This document shows, one piece after another, positions 14,967 through 23,869 of a stretch of DNA of 64,000 nucleotides (its first letter is position 1; each line of letters opens with the position of its first letter). Source of the DNA: Silurus meridionalis (Eukaryota; Chordata; Actinopteri; Siluriformes; Siluridae); contig NC_060892.1 in assembly GCF_014805685.1 (NCBI RefSeq), positions 5,467,490 through 5,531,489 on the forward strand, given 5' to 3'. The notes below the pieces were generated by a model. That model did no database searches. It worked only from the letters and a program-made list of their open reading frames with translations, and had not been told where the DNA came from. Made by a program: the position numbers and the translations under genes.

Positions 14967-17255
14967 TGAACAAAATTATAAACGCAACACTTTTGTTCTT
15001 GCCCCATTTTTATTAACTAAACTCAAAGATCTAAGACTTTTTCTTTGTACACAAAAGGCCTATTTCTCTTAAATATTTTTCACAAATCAGCCTAAATCTG
15101 TGTACGTGAGCGCTTCTCCTTTGCAGAGAGAATCATCCACCTCACAGGTGTCGCAGATCAAGATGCTGATTAGACAGTGTGATTACTGCACAGGTGTGCT
15201 TTAGGCTGGTCACAATAAAAGCCCACTTTAAAAAGTGCACACAGTATCACACAGTATAACACTGACACTGCTAACTAACAGATATAGGCAGATTTGTGAA
15301 CAATATTTGAGAGAAATCGGCCTTTTGTGTACATAGAAAAAGTCTTAGATCTTTGAGTTCAGCTCATGAAAAAATGGGGGCAAAAACAAAAGTGTTGCGT
15401 TTATAATTTTGTTCAGTGTATGTGTGTGTATATATATATATATATACATACATACACACACAGTATTTTCCGGACTATAAGCCGCTACTTTTTTCTCACG
15501 CTTTGAATCCCTTAAACAACGAAGCGGCTAATATATGGATTTTTCCTGGGTTTTTCCCGGTTTCACAAACTTCATGCTGCCAAAAAACTGAGCCCCATAA
15601 CATTAGACCAATGAAATTGCAGAACGGGTTCAGGTGAACCAATGAAACTCTTTATATTAAATCAGATGCGCTCCCACTGAATCGGGCCGCACCACATCAT
15701 AAATATGGATGATGTTCCTCTGGCGTTTGACCTGCCGCTCACTCAGACTGTCTACAGGAAATGTGAATCATTCGTCACGCTGAAAACAACCGGGCATGAA
15801 AAAAACACACTTCACACTGTGTTCTGAGCTGCACAGCATCGGGAGAAAAGCTTCACTGATGGTGATTTTTAAACGCACGACGATGCCAAAATAAAAACTC
15901 CCAAGAGAAGTAGTTGTGAAAGGAAGGAGGAAGACAGTGAACAATGACTTTCTTGGTAGGCTACTGTTTAGATACAAGCCGTGTAACAGACACTGTCTTT
16001 CGTTAAAGCCTGTGTAAAGTTCATTAGTTTCAGTGTAGACACCTGCGGCTTATAGACAGGTGCGGCGTGTTTATGTTCAAAATAAAAATCGGAAATTACG
16101 ATACATAGGAAAAATCTTAGATCTTTGAGTTTAGTTTATGAAAAATGGGAGCAAAAACAAAAGTGTTGCGTTTATAATTTTGTTTATTTTTTTAAATAAT
16201 GTAACCAATTACAGTACATCATTTAGTAAAACAGAGCTCTTTACACTATTGTAATGTATAAACTTTATACAGTATATATGTATGCTTTCAGTGGGTGTGT
16301 GGACGAGCACCACATTGAGCGAGTGGAGGGCGGAGTAAGAAATGAGCGGTAAGAAGCACATCTGCATCTGATGATGCTAATCAGTGCGCTGTTTGAGTGT
16401 CTGGAGACGGCCATTAAACAAAAAAAAAAAGGAGAGACAAGAACTAAAATTGGTCTTTACAACACCAAAAAATTAACACAGACAACTGAACTCGACCGCT
16501 GGCGAGAGCAAAGCAAGAGAGGCATCTCACAATGTGGAAGACGTGGAACATCCCAGCAGCGGTGTATAGTATCGTACCGCGTTTACGCTGCTGCGTTTGC
16601 CTGCTGCACGTAACAAAATGTTGTACAATTTTCCCGCATGACAATTCCCCCGAGCACAAAGCCAGCTCCATAAACAAATGCTGTACACAATGAATCACCC
16701 CAGGCCTCCTGATCTCACATCAGTACCTGAGTTTATGAAGCACATATTTCCACCACCTCACTCCAAAACCTAGTGGAACATCATCTTAGGGTCAGGTGTT
16801 TTTTCCATTATAGTGTATGTGACTGGATATAATGAGATCAGTGACTTTAACCTTTTTGCCTTCTATAGAAACGTAATGTTGTGAGCAAAAAAAAAAAAGA
16901 GACATGGGAACACACAAGACGGGTTGGTACAACAAATTGTTGAGGTGCACTTGAAATCTGGGGCAGGTGTGTACGAGTTCTACAGTTCCGCGGGTCACTT
17001 TAGTACTGGTGTGAATGAAATGAGCGTCTGCTATTAACTGTGTTTCTATAAACGAGTGTGGAGTTCAGGTTTCACTCAGTGTTGCCTATTTATAGTCAAA
17101 TCAATAAATTTAACCTGTAAATCACAAGGACGTTCCTGTCAACTCGATGAAACATTTTATTGCAAATCCATTAGCACTCTCACGTCCTCAAACTCCCTGA
17201 TGAACCCAAATCAACTTCACTCCAATCCCAGGCTGCTCTGTGCATAGGCATACAA

Positions 17256-17296
<41 letters not shown>

Positions 17297-19113
17297 TTAT
17301 ATAAAAATATAAAAAAAGAACTTGTGTGTAAAAAACAAAAAAAGGCATGTGGTGTCAGTGATTTACCTCTAGAGGCCGCTCTCGTAATGACTGAACCAGG
17401 AAGCCAGAAAAACGATCGGTATGGATTTTCAGATGGTTTCAGCAATTAAATATCGGTGCGGATGAATTAATCAACCTCTACCCATTAGTGTCTGTTAATC
17501 GGAACAGGGAAAGGCACAGTGCTGTTACTGTCCTAATCAAATCAGTAATTGTCGTGATCACCCTTTGCCTGCAAAACTGCGTCAATTCTTCGAGGTTCAC
17601 TTGCACGCAGTTCTTTTTGAAGGAACTGCCCTAGGGAGGTCGTTCCAGATCTTCTGTGGGTGCAGTCTGCCTTAAAGCCTTCTGTAATCCCAGACAGACT
17701 CGATGATGTTGAGATCAGGTCTGGCCAAAACCAGGACTTCTCTATGCTGAAGATGGTTGTCCTGCTGCAGAATAAATCTTTGGCCAATCAGATGCCTCCC
17801 TGATGGTATTGCATGATGGAGAAGCATCTGCCTGCATTTCTCAGCATTGAGGACACTATTAATCCTGGCCAAACCTCCATCTCCATTTGCAGAAATGCAG
17901 CTGCAAACTTGCAGAAAACCTACACCATCATCCGTTTTGCAAACTGCTTGCCTTCTGCAACAGCTGAATATTTCAGATTTTGACTCAAGTCCAGAGCATC
18001 TGCTGTCACTTTTCTGCAACCACGTTCCTATGTTTTCGTGCATATTTGAGTCGTTTAGCCTGGTTTTCATGTCAGAGTTTGGCCGCAATTCTTCCATGAA
18101 GTCCTCTGCTGTCCACACATCTTCAGAAAGTAGATAGGTGTACCTGCTCTTACTGGTTTCTTCCAGTTCTTTCCTTATGACACTGCTGGACATCTGATGT
18201 CAAAAGCAAGTAAGGATGACAAAACTATCCAGATAAATAGCTTGAACAGCACAACCAGAGTCTTGAGGGCTGATCTCCACGACCCTTCATCTGGCCCTCA
18301 CCCACCTAGACAACAAGGACTCTTATGTACGGATTCTGTTCCCAGACTTCAGCTCAGCAACAACACGATCATCTCTTAGCACCTGATTGAGAACCTGAAC
18401 CTACTGGGCCTGAACACCTCTCTCTGTAACTGGATCGGAAACAGCATCTCCAGCACCACCACACTGGGCACTGGGGCACCTCAGGGCTGTGTGCTTAGTC
18501 CACTGCTGTTCACTCTGCTGACTTACGACTGTGTAGCAATGCACAGCTCAAATCACATCATTAAGTTCACGGATGACACGACCGTGGTGGGTCTCATCAG
18601 CAAGAACGATGAGTCAGCATACAGAGAGGAGGTGCAACGGTTAACAGCCTGGTGTGGAGCAAACGACCTGTCTCTGAACGTCGGCAAAACTAAAGAGACT
18701 TCAGGAGAACACAGAGTGACCATTCTCCACTGATCATCGATGGATCCTCCGTGGAGATCATCAAAAGCACCAAATTCCTTGGTGTTCACTTGGCGGATAA
18801 CCTCGCCTGGTCACTCAACATAAGCTCCATCACCAAAAAAGCCCAGCAGCATCTCTACTTCCTGAGAAGCCTGAGGAAAGCCCATCTCCCTCCCCCCATC
18901 CTGACCACGTTCTACAGAGGGACCATTGAGAGCATCCTGAGCAGCTGCATCACTGCCTGGCTTGGGAATTGCACCGTCTCGGATTGCAAGACCCTACAGA
19001 GGATAGTGAGGACGGCTGAGAAGATCATCGGCGTGTCTCTCTCTCTCTATCATGGACATTTACACCACACGCTGCATCCGCAAGCCAACAGCATTCTGGA
19101 CCACACACACCCG

Positions 19114-19161
<48 letters not shown>

Positions 19162-21992
19162 ATCACACACACTCTTTAGCCTCCTGCCATCAGGGAAGCG
19201 GTGTGACTGATCTGTACAAGCCGGACTCAACACACACTCGTACTCACTTCGCACGTCTTCAGTACCACTCACATTACACCACTTCAATACCATAAACTGT
19301 TTACATGCCGTTTTTTGCACATCTTTCCTGAACTGCTGCTATAATGCTCTATATTGTCTCTGCACTGTCTTGTCCTGTGTTGTCTCTGCACTGTCCTGTG
19401 TTGTCTCTGCACTGTCCTGTGTTGTCTCTGCACTGTCCTGTGTTGTCTCTGCACTGTCCTGTGTTGTCTCTGCACTGTCCTGTGTTGTCTTTGCACTGTC
19501 CTGTGTTGTCTTTGCACTGTCCTGTGTTGTCTTTGCACTGTTGCACACGATGCACTTTATGTGGCGAGGACACTTATTAGTCCTTCGCCCTGTGTTTTCT
19601 GTTTCTGTGATTGTTGTTGTTCACTGTGTACTGCGTCAGCTATATATGGTTGAAATGACAATAAAAGCTTCTTGACTTGACTTGATTTGACTTGAAACAG
19701 TCTGCTTTGAAATCTGATGCAGGAGAACTACCCTGTGTCTTGTTGCTGTGTTCAAGCTTGCCATGGTTTATGAACTTGTCTTCTACACAGCAATTTCTGT
19801 CCCAGTTAATAATTGAGTTTCAACCTACATATGAAATTGCTGATCATTAGCACCTGCTTGGTATAACTGGTTAATTGTGCACTCTGATCCTACAAAATCC
19901 ATGTGCAGGTGTACAAAGTGTGAGAATTGAAAGCCAAAGGATGGTCACACCGAAGAATGATTTGAATTAGATGTTTACTTTAGAACATTTCTTCACCCAT
20001 CCCTAAAACCTTTGCACAGTTCTGCATATATAAATCATTATACAAATATTGACGCCCCATTCAACACAAGCCATTCAACAAAAGGGGTCTTAAAAATTGT
20101 TTAAATGTCTCCTGTCCATTTCTAGAGCTATGCTCTATGTATTTGAGCTGCCATCAGGCATCACTGGCCAGTGCCAGGAAACATCAGGGCACACTCGAGT
20201 AGCACAGGTATACATTATACCACTTTATATTTGGAAAAATAAAAAAAGAGTGACACATACTGTTGTGAAAGAGAAACGCCTCTAAAACCGTCCTCTGAAT
20301 AACAATGTCCAAATAAACACCAGTGTTTTAATCTCCAAAAAGCCACAATTTAGAAAAGTAGTGAAAAACATTGGTTATTGATAAAAAAAAAAAAGATAAA
20401 TAAATAAATTTAAATCATATGCATATGTTTAATTTTATATGCAGTGGAAAAACGGTGTCCAAGATTAATACGTTCCTGAAAACCGCTCGTGTTCTCATAT
20501 CCTCGTACTCGCATGTTAATTTTCCTATAAGAATTTAACACCCAAATATACTTGTATCAAAATATAAACAAACAAAGTAATAAATTATACACAAAGAAAT
20601 AACTTTTTGTTCTTCAAGATTGTACCTCCTGTTGAACCAGACAGTCCATACTGCAGACGAAGATCTCGTGTGTACGACACGTTCGTGTTTCTCTACAATT
20701 TCTTGCTTTATTTCAATAGTTAGTCTTTTTAAAACCTTCTCTTCTGCACCATCACTACACTTCTTGGGAGTCATGATTCTAAATTTACAGTGAAATAAAA
20801 CAAAAACACTATAAAACCAGACAAAAAGCACAATGTTGACACAAGAGAACGACAAGAACGCACTCAGAACAACGGCAATAAAGCGATGGCGCATGAAGCG
20901 CGGGGACGGAGGTGACGAGCAGAACGCGTGACTGGAACCAAACGCGCCAAAAGAAATGCTCGTTTTCCCGAAATACTCTCGTACTCCTACAAAGAATTTT
21001 ACTAGTAAAACCTGTACACGGGTTTTACATACTGTATTTTTCGGATTATAAGCCGCTACTTTTTTCCCACGTTTTGAACCCCGCGGCTTAAACAACGAAG
21101 CGGCTAATTTATGAATTTTTGCTGGGTTTTTCCCGGTTTCACAAACTTCAAGCCAAAAAACTGAACCCCATAACATGAGACCAATGAAATTGCCGAACGG
21201 AAACGAAAAAAACGCACCTCACCTGTGTTCTGAGCTGCACGGCATCGGGAGAAAAGCTTTCACCGATGGTTACTTACTCCAGTTACTTACTAACTCCAGT
21301 TGCAACAAAAATCATATAAGCACAGACAGGTTTCCAAAACTCGTGCTTTTTTACTTTTCTTGGCAACAGCGTTACGAGTTAGTCAAAGAAACTTAGAAAT
21401 AAGCATCAGAAAATAATAAGGACATATTCCTCGGTCTTGCACACATGCAGTAATACTGGAAATATGCGGCGGCAGCCTATTCCCAAAATAACCGCTATGC
21501 TCCTAAAGGAGCCACAACGTATTTCACCCGTTACACCGTGTAACAGACACTGTCTTTCGTTAAAGCCTGTGTAAAGTACATTAGTTTCAGTGTAGACACT
21601 ACGGCTTATAGACAGGCGCGGCTTATTTATGTTTAATATAAAAATCTTTGTCAAATTCAGTGGGTGCGGCTTATATTTGGGTGCGCTTTATAGTCACACA
21701 CACACACACATATACATATATACACTTGTTTTATATATACATATAAAAAAAACAATGACTCATCCTGTACTGGGTTTAGGTTCGTCCAATGAAACACCTG
21801 GTACCACACATGTCCCGCCCACTAGGGCTCAGTCTCGCTCTACAGCAGGGACCCCAAACGCCGAACTGTGGATCTTTTAGTACCAGGAGTCAAAACATCT
21901 TACGTCAAAATTTAGTTTTAATCCAATTAACGGAAGTGGGTCCGATTAATCGATTATCAAAATAATCGTTAGCTGCAGCCTTTTTTTTTTTA

Positions 21993-22043
<51 letters not shown>

Positions 22044-22799
22044 CGTTTCGACTCCCGGTACCAAAAGATCCACAGTCCGGTGTTTGGGGTCCCTGCTGTA
22101 GAGCGAGACCAAGCCCTAGTGGGCGGGACATGTGTGGTACCAGGTGTTTCATTGGACGAACCTGAACCCAGTACAGGATGAGTCATTGTTTTTTTTTCCT
22201 GCAAAAATGATTATATTGTGGTATAAAACATGAATATATTTTAGTATATGATCCAATTTGTGTCTGGAAGCAATCTGAAACAGTAAATTGGAGATGAGGG
22301 ACAGTGTAATTAATGGTTAGGGGGAAAGAAACAGTATTTTATGCCAATAAATGAATTTATTTAGTGTTAAATGTGGCGTGTATTTAAATTAAATAAATAA
22401 ATAAAAATAACGTTGTGGGGTTTAGAGTTTAGGGTTTAATGGTGACTGCAGTAACATAAATGTGCGTTATAGCAGTTTTATATAACTATTATAATTTGGA
22501 ACAAGCGTGTATTGTGGAAGCTGCTGAAAGCCTGAAGAAGCGACCGGAGGCTGGAATCATGTTCCCGTATCCGCCTGACGATTAGCCGGCTAATGCTAGC
22601 GAATTAACCGTTAGCCCGGATAAATAAGGTCCAACGGAAATGTAAGAAAATACCCCAAACCCGCGCAGGATATTCGCTCACAGACCAACTATTCGCCCCT
22701 CGAACTCAACGCGCGTCCATTAAACCCGTTTTAACCGCCAGGAAATAGTTTATTTTCGGAGAGGAGGTTTACCTGAGTGAGGGTGGTGAGGGCTGCCAT
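519..22799 (-). CDS. eps15l1: EPS15L1 (EPS15-like 1, EPS15R), 5' 16 coding exons; 3' end outside window
   Basis: Endocytic adaptor of clathrin-coated pits; its EH domains bind NPF-motif partners such as epsins. Coding exons on the minus strand, in transcript order: 22773-22799, 13513-13554, 11855-11944, 11697-11744, 11516-11611, 10497-10559, 9965-10090, 9812-9871, 8133-8396, 6701-6858, 5676-5826, 5473-5535, 4013-4098, 2014-2086, 860-1021, 519-716. All have AG/GT borders and together give 1707 nt, 569 codons with no frame break. The start ATG is at 22799-22797 (protein begins MAALTTLTQ). Three EH domains are followed by a linker and a coiled coil. The linker after EH2 ([23 protein letters not shown]) and the coiled coil ([19 protein letters not shown]) match EPS15L1 rather than EPS15, although the first 35 residues look more like EPS15. 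The DPF-repeat and C-terminal part lie beyond position 1. The exon 9 donor is the least certain border. Which fish duplicate (a or b) this is cannot be told. Confidence 0.95.
724..786. repeat. (CA)n microsatellite at EPS15L1 exon 16 acceptor
   Basis: About 31 CA units on the plus strand. In the EPS15L1 transcript it is (UG)n ending only a few bases before the AG of exon 16, replacing a normal polypyrimidine tract. Confidence 0.95.
1353..1903 (+). mobile_element. Internally deleted Tc1-like transposon
   Basis: Terminal inverted repeats run CAGTACAGACCAAAAGTTTG to the reverse complement ending CTGTACTG, both flanked by TA runs. Between them lies only the C-terminal part of a Tc1 transposase on the plus strand, including the DDE-type [11 protein letters not shown] box, with breaks. 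It is non-autonomous and sits in EPS15L1 intron 14. Confidence 0.85.
2540..2700 (+). mobile_element. Degraded tRNA-derived SINE copy
   Basis: It shares the central block (gagcaaggcccttagccc) and the tail (gggatatgcaaagaa) with the intact copy at 59447-59693. Confidence 0.6.
3020..3300 (+). mobile_element. Non-autonomous DNA transposon remnant (family of 26151-26651)
   Basis: It begins tatggacaaacgtattggg and contains the same internal words as the 26.15 kb and 38.86 kb copies, including a decayed DLNP-type transposase box. A simple A tract follows at 3671-3694. Confidence 0.65.
5676..6858 (-). CDS. eps15l1: EPS15L1 exons 10-11: EH domain 3
   Basis: Exon 10 (6701-6858, 158 nt, ends phase 2) encodes [20 protein letters not shown] and [19 protein letters not shown]. 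Exon 11 (5676-5826) completes tryptophan W325 across the junction and continues [20 protein letters not shown] and the [15 protein letters not shown] segment shared by the EPS15 family. The intron between them carries a degenerate mariner-like fragment and a 30-bp minisatellite. Confidence 0.94.
5870..6090 (+). mobile_element. Mariner-like transposase fragment
   Basis: A plus-strand frame reads [11 protein letters not shown], resembling the HPPYSPDLAP box before the last catalytic Asp of mariner transposases. It is short and broken. Confidence 0.45.
6102..6262. repeat. 30-bp minisatellite, about five copies
   Basis: Units begin ttaccacgtctgctaatctg and diverge by several bases each. Clear unit starts lie at 6122, 6152, 6182, 6212 and 6242. 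It lies in EPS15L1 intron 10, next to the mariner-like fragment. Confidence 0.75.
7280..7465 (+). mobile_element. Partial copy of hAT-like repeat
   Basis: It shares long blocks with 36990-37215 (aagatatgatctacttaact, aaatgtcttcattccttcca) and, inverted, with 44290-44500. It contains a short (GT)n. Confidence 0.65.
8086..8134. repeat. (CA)n microsatellite at the EPS15L1 exon 9 donor
   Basis: A near-perfect (CA)n run with one CAAA break lies directly over the 3' end of exon 9. In the transcript it is (UG)n immediately after the inferred donor. Confidence 0.9.
8133..10090 (-). CDS. eps15l1: EPS15L1 exons 7-9: EH domain 2 and proline/serine linker
   Basis: Exon 7 (9965-10090) encodes [20 protein letters not shown] and the following helix. 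Exon 8 (9812-9871) encodes [20 protein letters not shown], with pocket residue W166 and a canonical calcium-loop pattern. Exon 9 starts [15 protein letters not shown] and continues into the basic KRKK stretch and a Ser/Pro linker typical of EPS15L1. The last clearly conserved residues of exon 9 end near 8163 (SLSPKHTLK). The exon then runs into a (CA)n tract on the plus strand. The only in-frame GT donor I find gives an end at 8133, adding about ten non-conserved residues, so this border is tentative. Confidence 0.9.
8540..8735 (+). mobile_element. DNA transposon remnant (family of 26151-26651/38859-39330)
   Basis: ctccactcttctgggaagat and the following words recur at 38937-38957 and 38590-38650. 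Confidence 0.55.
8820..9110. repeat. Degenerate dispersed repeat rich in GGAAATTTCC words
   Basis: Words such as ggaaaattaccgatcaattt and ttttccatgggaactgggga resemble 11040-11290 in the same gene. The family is not identified. Confidence 0.4.
9215..9437 (+). mobile_element. tRNA-derived SINE
   Basis: Collinear with the copy at 59447-59693: tRNA-like head (gtggttaaggctctgggtta, B box ggtttaagccc), ctgccactcttgggcc block, gctgaccatgcgctctgacc block, tail ttcactgtgctctaatgtat. Confidence 0.85.
11516..13554 (-). CDS. eps15l1: EPS15L1 exons 2-5: EH domain 1
   Basis: Residues 10-101. The exons encode [14 protein letters not shown], then [20 protein letters not shown], then [16 protein letters not shown] and [15 protein letters not shown]. 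This is the standard EH fold. The ligand-pocket tryptophan is W55, followed by an EF-hand-like loop (D-P-D-G-K-G-F-L-D). All four exons begin and end in phase 0, at 13513-13554, 11855-11944, 11697-11744 and 11516-11611. The intron between exons 2 and 3 holds a nested Tc1/hAT insertion (12.07-12.79 kb), a long A tract and a palindrome. Confidence 0.94.
12070..12790 (-). mobile_element. Tc1-like transposon fragment, interrupted by a hAT element
   Basis: The minus strand encodes a decayed Tc1 transposase N-terminus ([20 protein letters not shown], then a helix-turn-helix region ending [12 protein letters not shown]). A second copy of the same stretch lies at 23345-23600. The internal hAT insertion is listed separately. 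Confidence 0.75.
12250..12548. mobile_element. hAT-like MITE inserted in the Tc1 fragment
   Basis: It starts CAGGGTCACCAAC and ends GTTGGTGACCCCTG, which are inverted termini of hAT type. Flanks are (cc)ttagat and (tt)ttagat, an imperfect 8-bp target duplication. The related Tc1 copy at 23.5 kb has the uninterrupted site. Confidence 0.8.
12973..13008. repeat. Poly(A) tract
   Basis: About 36 A, preceded by a poly(T) tract at 12908-12927 in AT-rich sequence. Confidence 0.9.
13011..13075. mobile_element. Terminal fragment of a hAT-like repeat
   Basis: It reads ctgaggtacgtaccgagccg and gaattttgtgtaccgttaca, the same terminus as 44720-44752 plus 45225-45240 and, inverted, 36573-36615. Confidence 0.7.
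13236..13305. repeat. Near-perfect palindrome with 32-bp arms
   Basis: Arms 13236-13267 and 13274-13305 pair at 29 of 32 positions around a 6-base loop. It is probably a small foldback/MITE element in EPS15L1 intron 2. Confidence 0.75.
13785..13840 (+). mobile_element. Non-LTR retrotransposon 3' tail
   Basis: tcattggctctgtacatgta and aaataaagttgaatcgaatc recur inverted at 23155-23230. The ending in short GAATC-type repeats is typical of a LINE tail. Confidence 0.55.
14046..14739. mobile_element. pogo-like MITE, copy 1
   Basis: Termini CAGTAATTTCCGGACTATTA and (reverse complement) CCGTATTTTCTGGACTATAA are flanked by TA on both sides. No transposase is encoded. Closely related copies lie at 15461-16101 (inverted) and 21033-21695. 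All are in EPS15L1 intron 1. Confidence 0.85.
14908..14965. repeat. (TA)n microsatellite
   Basis: About 28 TA units immediately before the MITE at 14966, whose target is TA. Confidence 0.95.
14966..15416. mobile_element. Tc1/mariner MITE with about 34-bp inverted repeats
   Basis: It starts CTGAACAAAATTATAAACGC and ends with the inverted copy ...ATAATTTTGTTCAG. A second long inverted block (tctaagactttttc.../...gaaaaagtcttaga) lies inside. No transposase frame. A right-end fragment of another copy is at 16104-16185. Confidence 0.85.
15461..16101. mobile_element. pogo-like MITE, copy 2 (inverted)
   Basis: It starts CAGTATTTTCCGGACTATAA and ends ...CGGAAATTACGA. It runs antiparallel to copy 1 with high similarity and is followed at once by a truncated end of the 14966-15416 family. 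Confidence 0.8.
17258..17294. repeat. (TG)n microsatellite
   Basis: About 18 TG units in EPS15L1 intron 1. The preceding stretch, 16190-17250, shows no gene or repeat family that I recognise. Confidence 0.95.
17345..17480. mobile_element. Dispersed repeat with AGAGGTCNACCGAT-type end
   Basis: It contains cctctagaggccgctctcgt, gatcggtatggattttcaga and a terminus aattaatcaacctctacc. Inverted relatives lie at 45465-45600 and 41940-42060. This end is typical of a widespread hAT family in vertebrates. Confidence 0.55.
17535..18200 (-). mobile_element. Tc1-like transposase pseudogene
   Basis: The minus strand shows Tc1 boxes out of step: [20 protein letters not shown] (before the second catalytic Asp), then [13 protein letters not shown] (last DDE box). 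Frameshifts and stops show it is inactive. Confidence 0.8.
18190..19690 (+). mobile_element. Non-LTR retrotransposon (LINE) 3' part with reverse-transcriptase remnant
   Basis: Reverse-transcriptase blocks: [29 protein letters not shown] (the active-site box, normally YADD), [22 protein letters not shown], then [20 protein letters not shown] and [13 protein letters not shown]. It is broken by frameshifts and a (CA)n at 19113-19158. The tail ends in (CTTGA)n near 19670-19690. It is in the sense opposite to EPS15L1, in intron 1. Confidence 0.85.
19355..19545. repeat. 21-bp minisatellite in the LINE 3' tail
   Basis: Unit tgtctctgcactgtcctgtg(t), about nine copies, nearly identical except for tctctg/tctttg variants in the last ones. 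This makes all frames look like repeated-peptide ORFs; none is a gene. Confidence 0.9.
20440..21030 (-). mobile_element. Tigger/pogo-like transposon fragment with CENP-B-type HTH
   Basis: The minus strand encodes [20 protein letters not shown] then [17 protein letters not shown], the N-terminal DNA-binding helix region of Tigger/CENP-B-like transposases. It lies directly against pogo-like MITE copy 3. Confidence 0.75.
21033..21695. mobile_element. pogo-like MITE, copy 3
   Basis: It starts CTGTATTTTTCGGATTATAA and ends ...tatttgggtgcgctttatag. The ends match copies 1 and 2, but the centre (about 21270-21540) differs, so it may be a recombinant or carry an insertion. Confidence 0.7.
21744..22197. 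repeat. Foldback structure: two ~150-bp inverted arms around a (TA)n spacer
   Basis: Arms 21744-21896 and 22044-22197 are inverted copies (aacaatgactcatcctgtac, ccaatgaaacacctggtacc, ctctacagcagggaccccaa), with about nine differences that I could count, all transitions. The spacer holds a hAT-type end (gattaatcgattatcaaaat) and (TA)n at 22000-22042. It lies in EPS15L1 intron 1. Confidence 0.8.
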
Positions 22800-22980
22800 T
22801 TTCCCTGTTGCTCCGGGAACGGCGGGGGCTGAGTGCGGCATTCCGACAACTCCCGCCTCCTGCTCGGGGATTGGACGGAAGGGTCCAATTCAGAGCTCTT
22901 GAATTACGATTGGCTGAACACGTGCAATCATCTTAAGTGACTGCCCATTGAACCAATCAAAACGCAGTAGGCGGGGTTTA
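22770..22980 (-). promoter_or_regulatory. eps15l1: Probable EPS15L1 promoter, 5' leader and exon 1
   Basis: A GC-richer stretch surrounds the first coding exon. Upstream of the ATG (higher coordinates) there are CCAAT/ATTGG boxes at 22870-22874, 22909-22913 and 22953-22957 and a GC box (ggcggggtt) near 22971. No TATA box is obvious. This fits a housekeeping type of promoter. The transcription start is not visible directly. Confidence 0.55.
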
Positions 22981-23054
22981 ACGGTATACATAAATGAACT
23001 AGACGACTTCCAGGTTTTAAACGTTGTGGATGAGTTGATGGGGTTAACGGACAG

Positions 23055-23056
<2 letters not shown>

Positions 23057-23089
<33 letters not shown>
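23057..23089. repeat. (CA)n microsatellite
   Basis: About 16 CA units, some 260 bp upstream of the EPS15L1 ATG. Confidence 0.95.
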
Positions 23090-23093
<4 letters not shown>

Positions 23094-23154
23094 ATACACG
23101 CTGTGATGCTGCAATGTTTTATTTTTCGTTCTCAGGACAAAGTTATCAATGATT

Positions 23155-23235
23155 CGAATTCGATTCGATTCAACTTTGCCATTGTGCAGAGTACAAGTAC
23201 AGAGCCAATGAAATGCAGTTAGTGTCTATCTATAA
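23155..23235 (-). mobile_element. Non-LTR retrotransposon 3' tail
   Basis: Inverted relative of 13785-13840 (gattcgattcaactttgcca, agtacagagccaatgaaatg). Confidence 0.55.
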
Positions 23236-23344
23236 GTGCAAATAGCAATGTATATAAATAATTCTGAAATAAATATACAAATAACAATAAACGTATTATA
23301 AGAGTGAAACAGTGCAATATAATCTGCCCATCCTAAAAACAAAA

Positions 23345-23600
23345 AAGGCACCACCTGGATTTAACTAAGCAAATAAGTTAGAGTCTATTTGGATAATTAC
23401 TGCATGGGTGATTATGTTTCAGCTGGCAACAAGTTATTGATCCCTAACTGATGCAGTGAGTAGCTTCTCATGTCGGAAGACGCGTCCTGTGATCGTGGAA
23501 AAGATGTTAATCTGTTTCAGAAGAGTCACATTATTGGCATGCATCAAGTAAAGTAAACATCTAAGGAGATCGCTGAAACTACTAAAATAGAGACAGAGCT
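23345..23600 (+). mobile_element. Tc1-like transposon fragment, second copy with empty hAT site
   Basis: It matches the reverse complement of 12549-12780 plus the start of 12249-12200 (tcatgtcggaagacgcgtcc, aaaagatgttaatctgtttc) and carries the uninterrupted site aaacatctaaggagat near 23566. Confidence 0.75.
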
Positions 23601-23869
23601 GCCTGATGAATTAGATGAACACTGAGACTTCAGGGCCATCTTTACATCATTAATCAGACTCCTATTCCAATTTACCTACTTAACTACCTCCTATGTGTAC
23701 ATCTGGTCATGCAAGCTGATGAATTCAATGTCAGTGGTGCATTTTACAAAGCCATTGGTTGGATATCTGGTTTCAGGTTTCTTGTCATATACTTGATAAA
23801 AATGCAATTACAAATAATTAATATCATTACTAATTAGTAAATTCGTTCACATACCAAGGTAAGGGACAT

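Noticed and set aside
17672..18193. 173-codon minus-strand ORF as a host gene
   Set aside because: Contains Tc1 transposase boxes ([18 protein letters not shown]) out of normal spacing; it is a decayed transposon.
18491..19179. Apparent protein-coding gene with an FTDD motif
   Set aside because: It is a broken reverse-transcriptase remnant of a LINE with frameshifts and a microsatellite insertion, not a host gene.
19284..19675. Overlapping ORFs with seven-residue repeats in several frames
   Set aside because: They come from a 21-bp minisatellite (multiple of three, no stop) in the tail of a LINE; all frames are equally open, so there is no coding signal.
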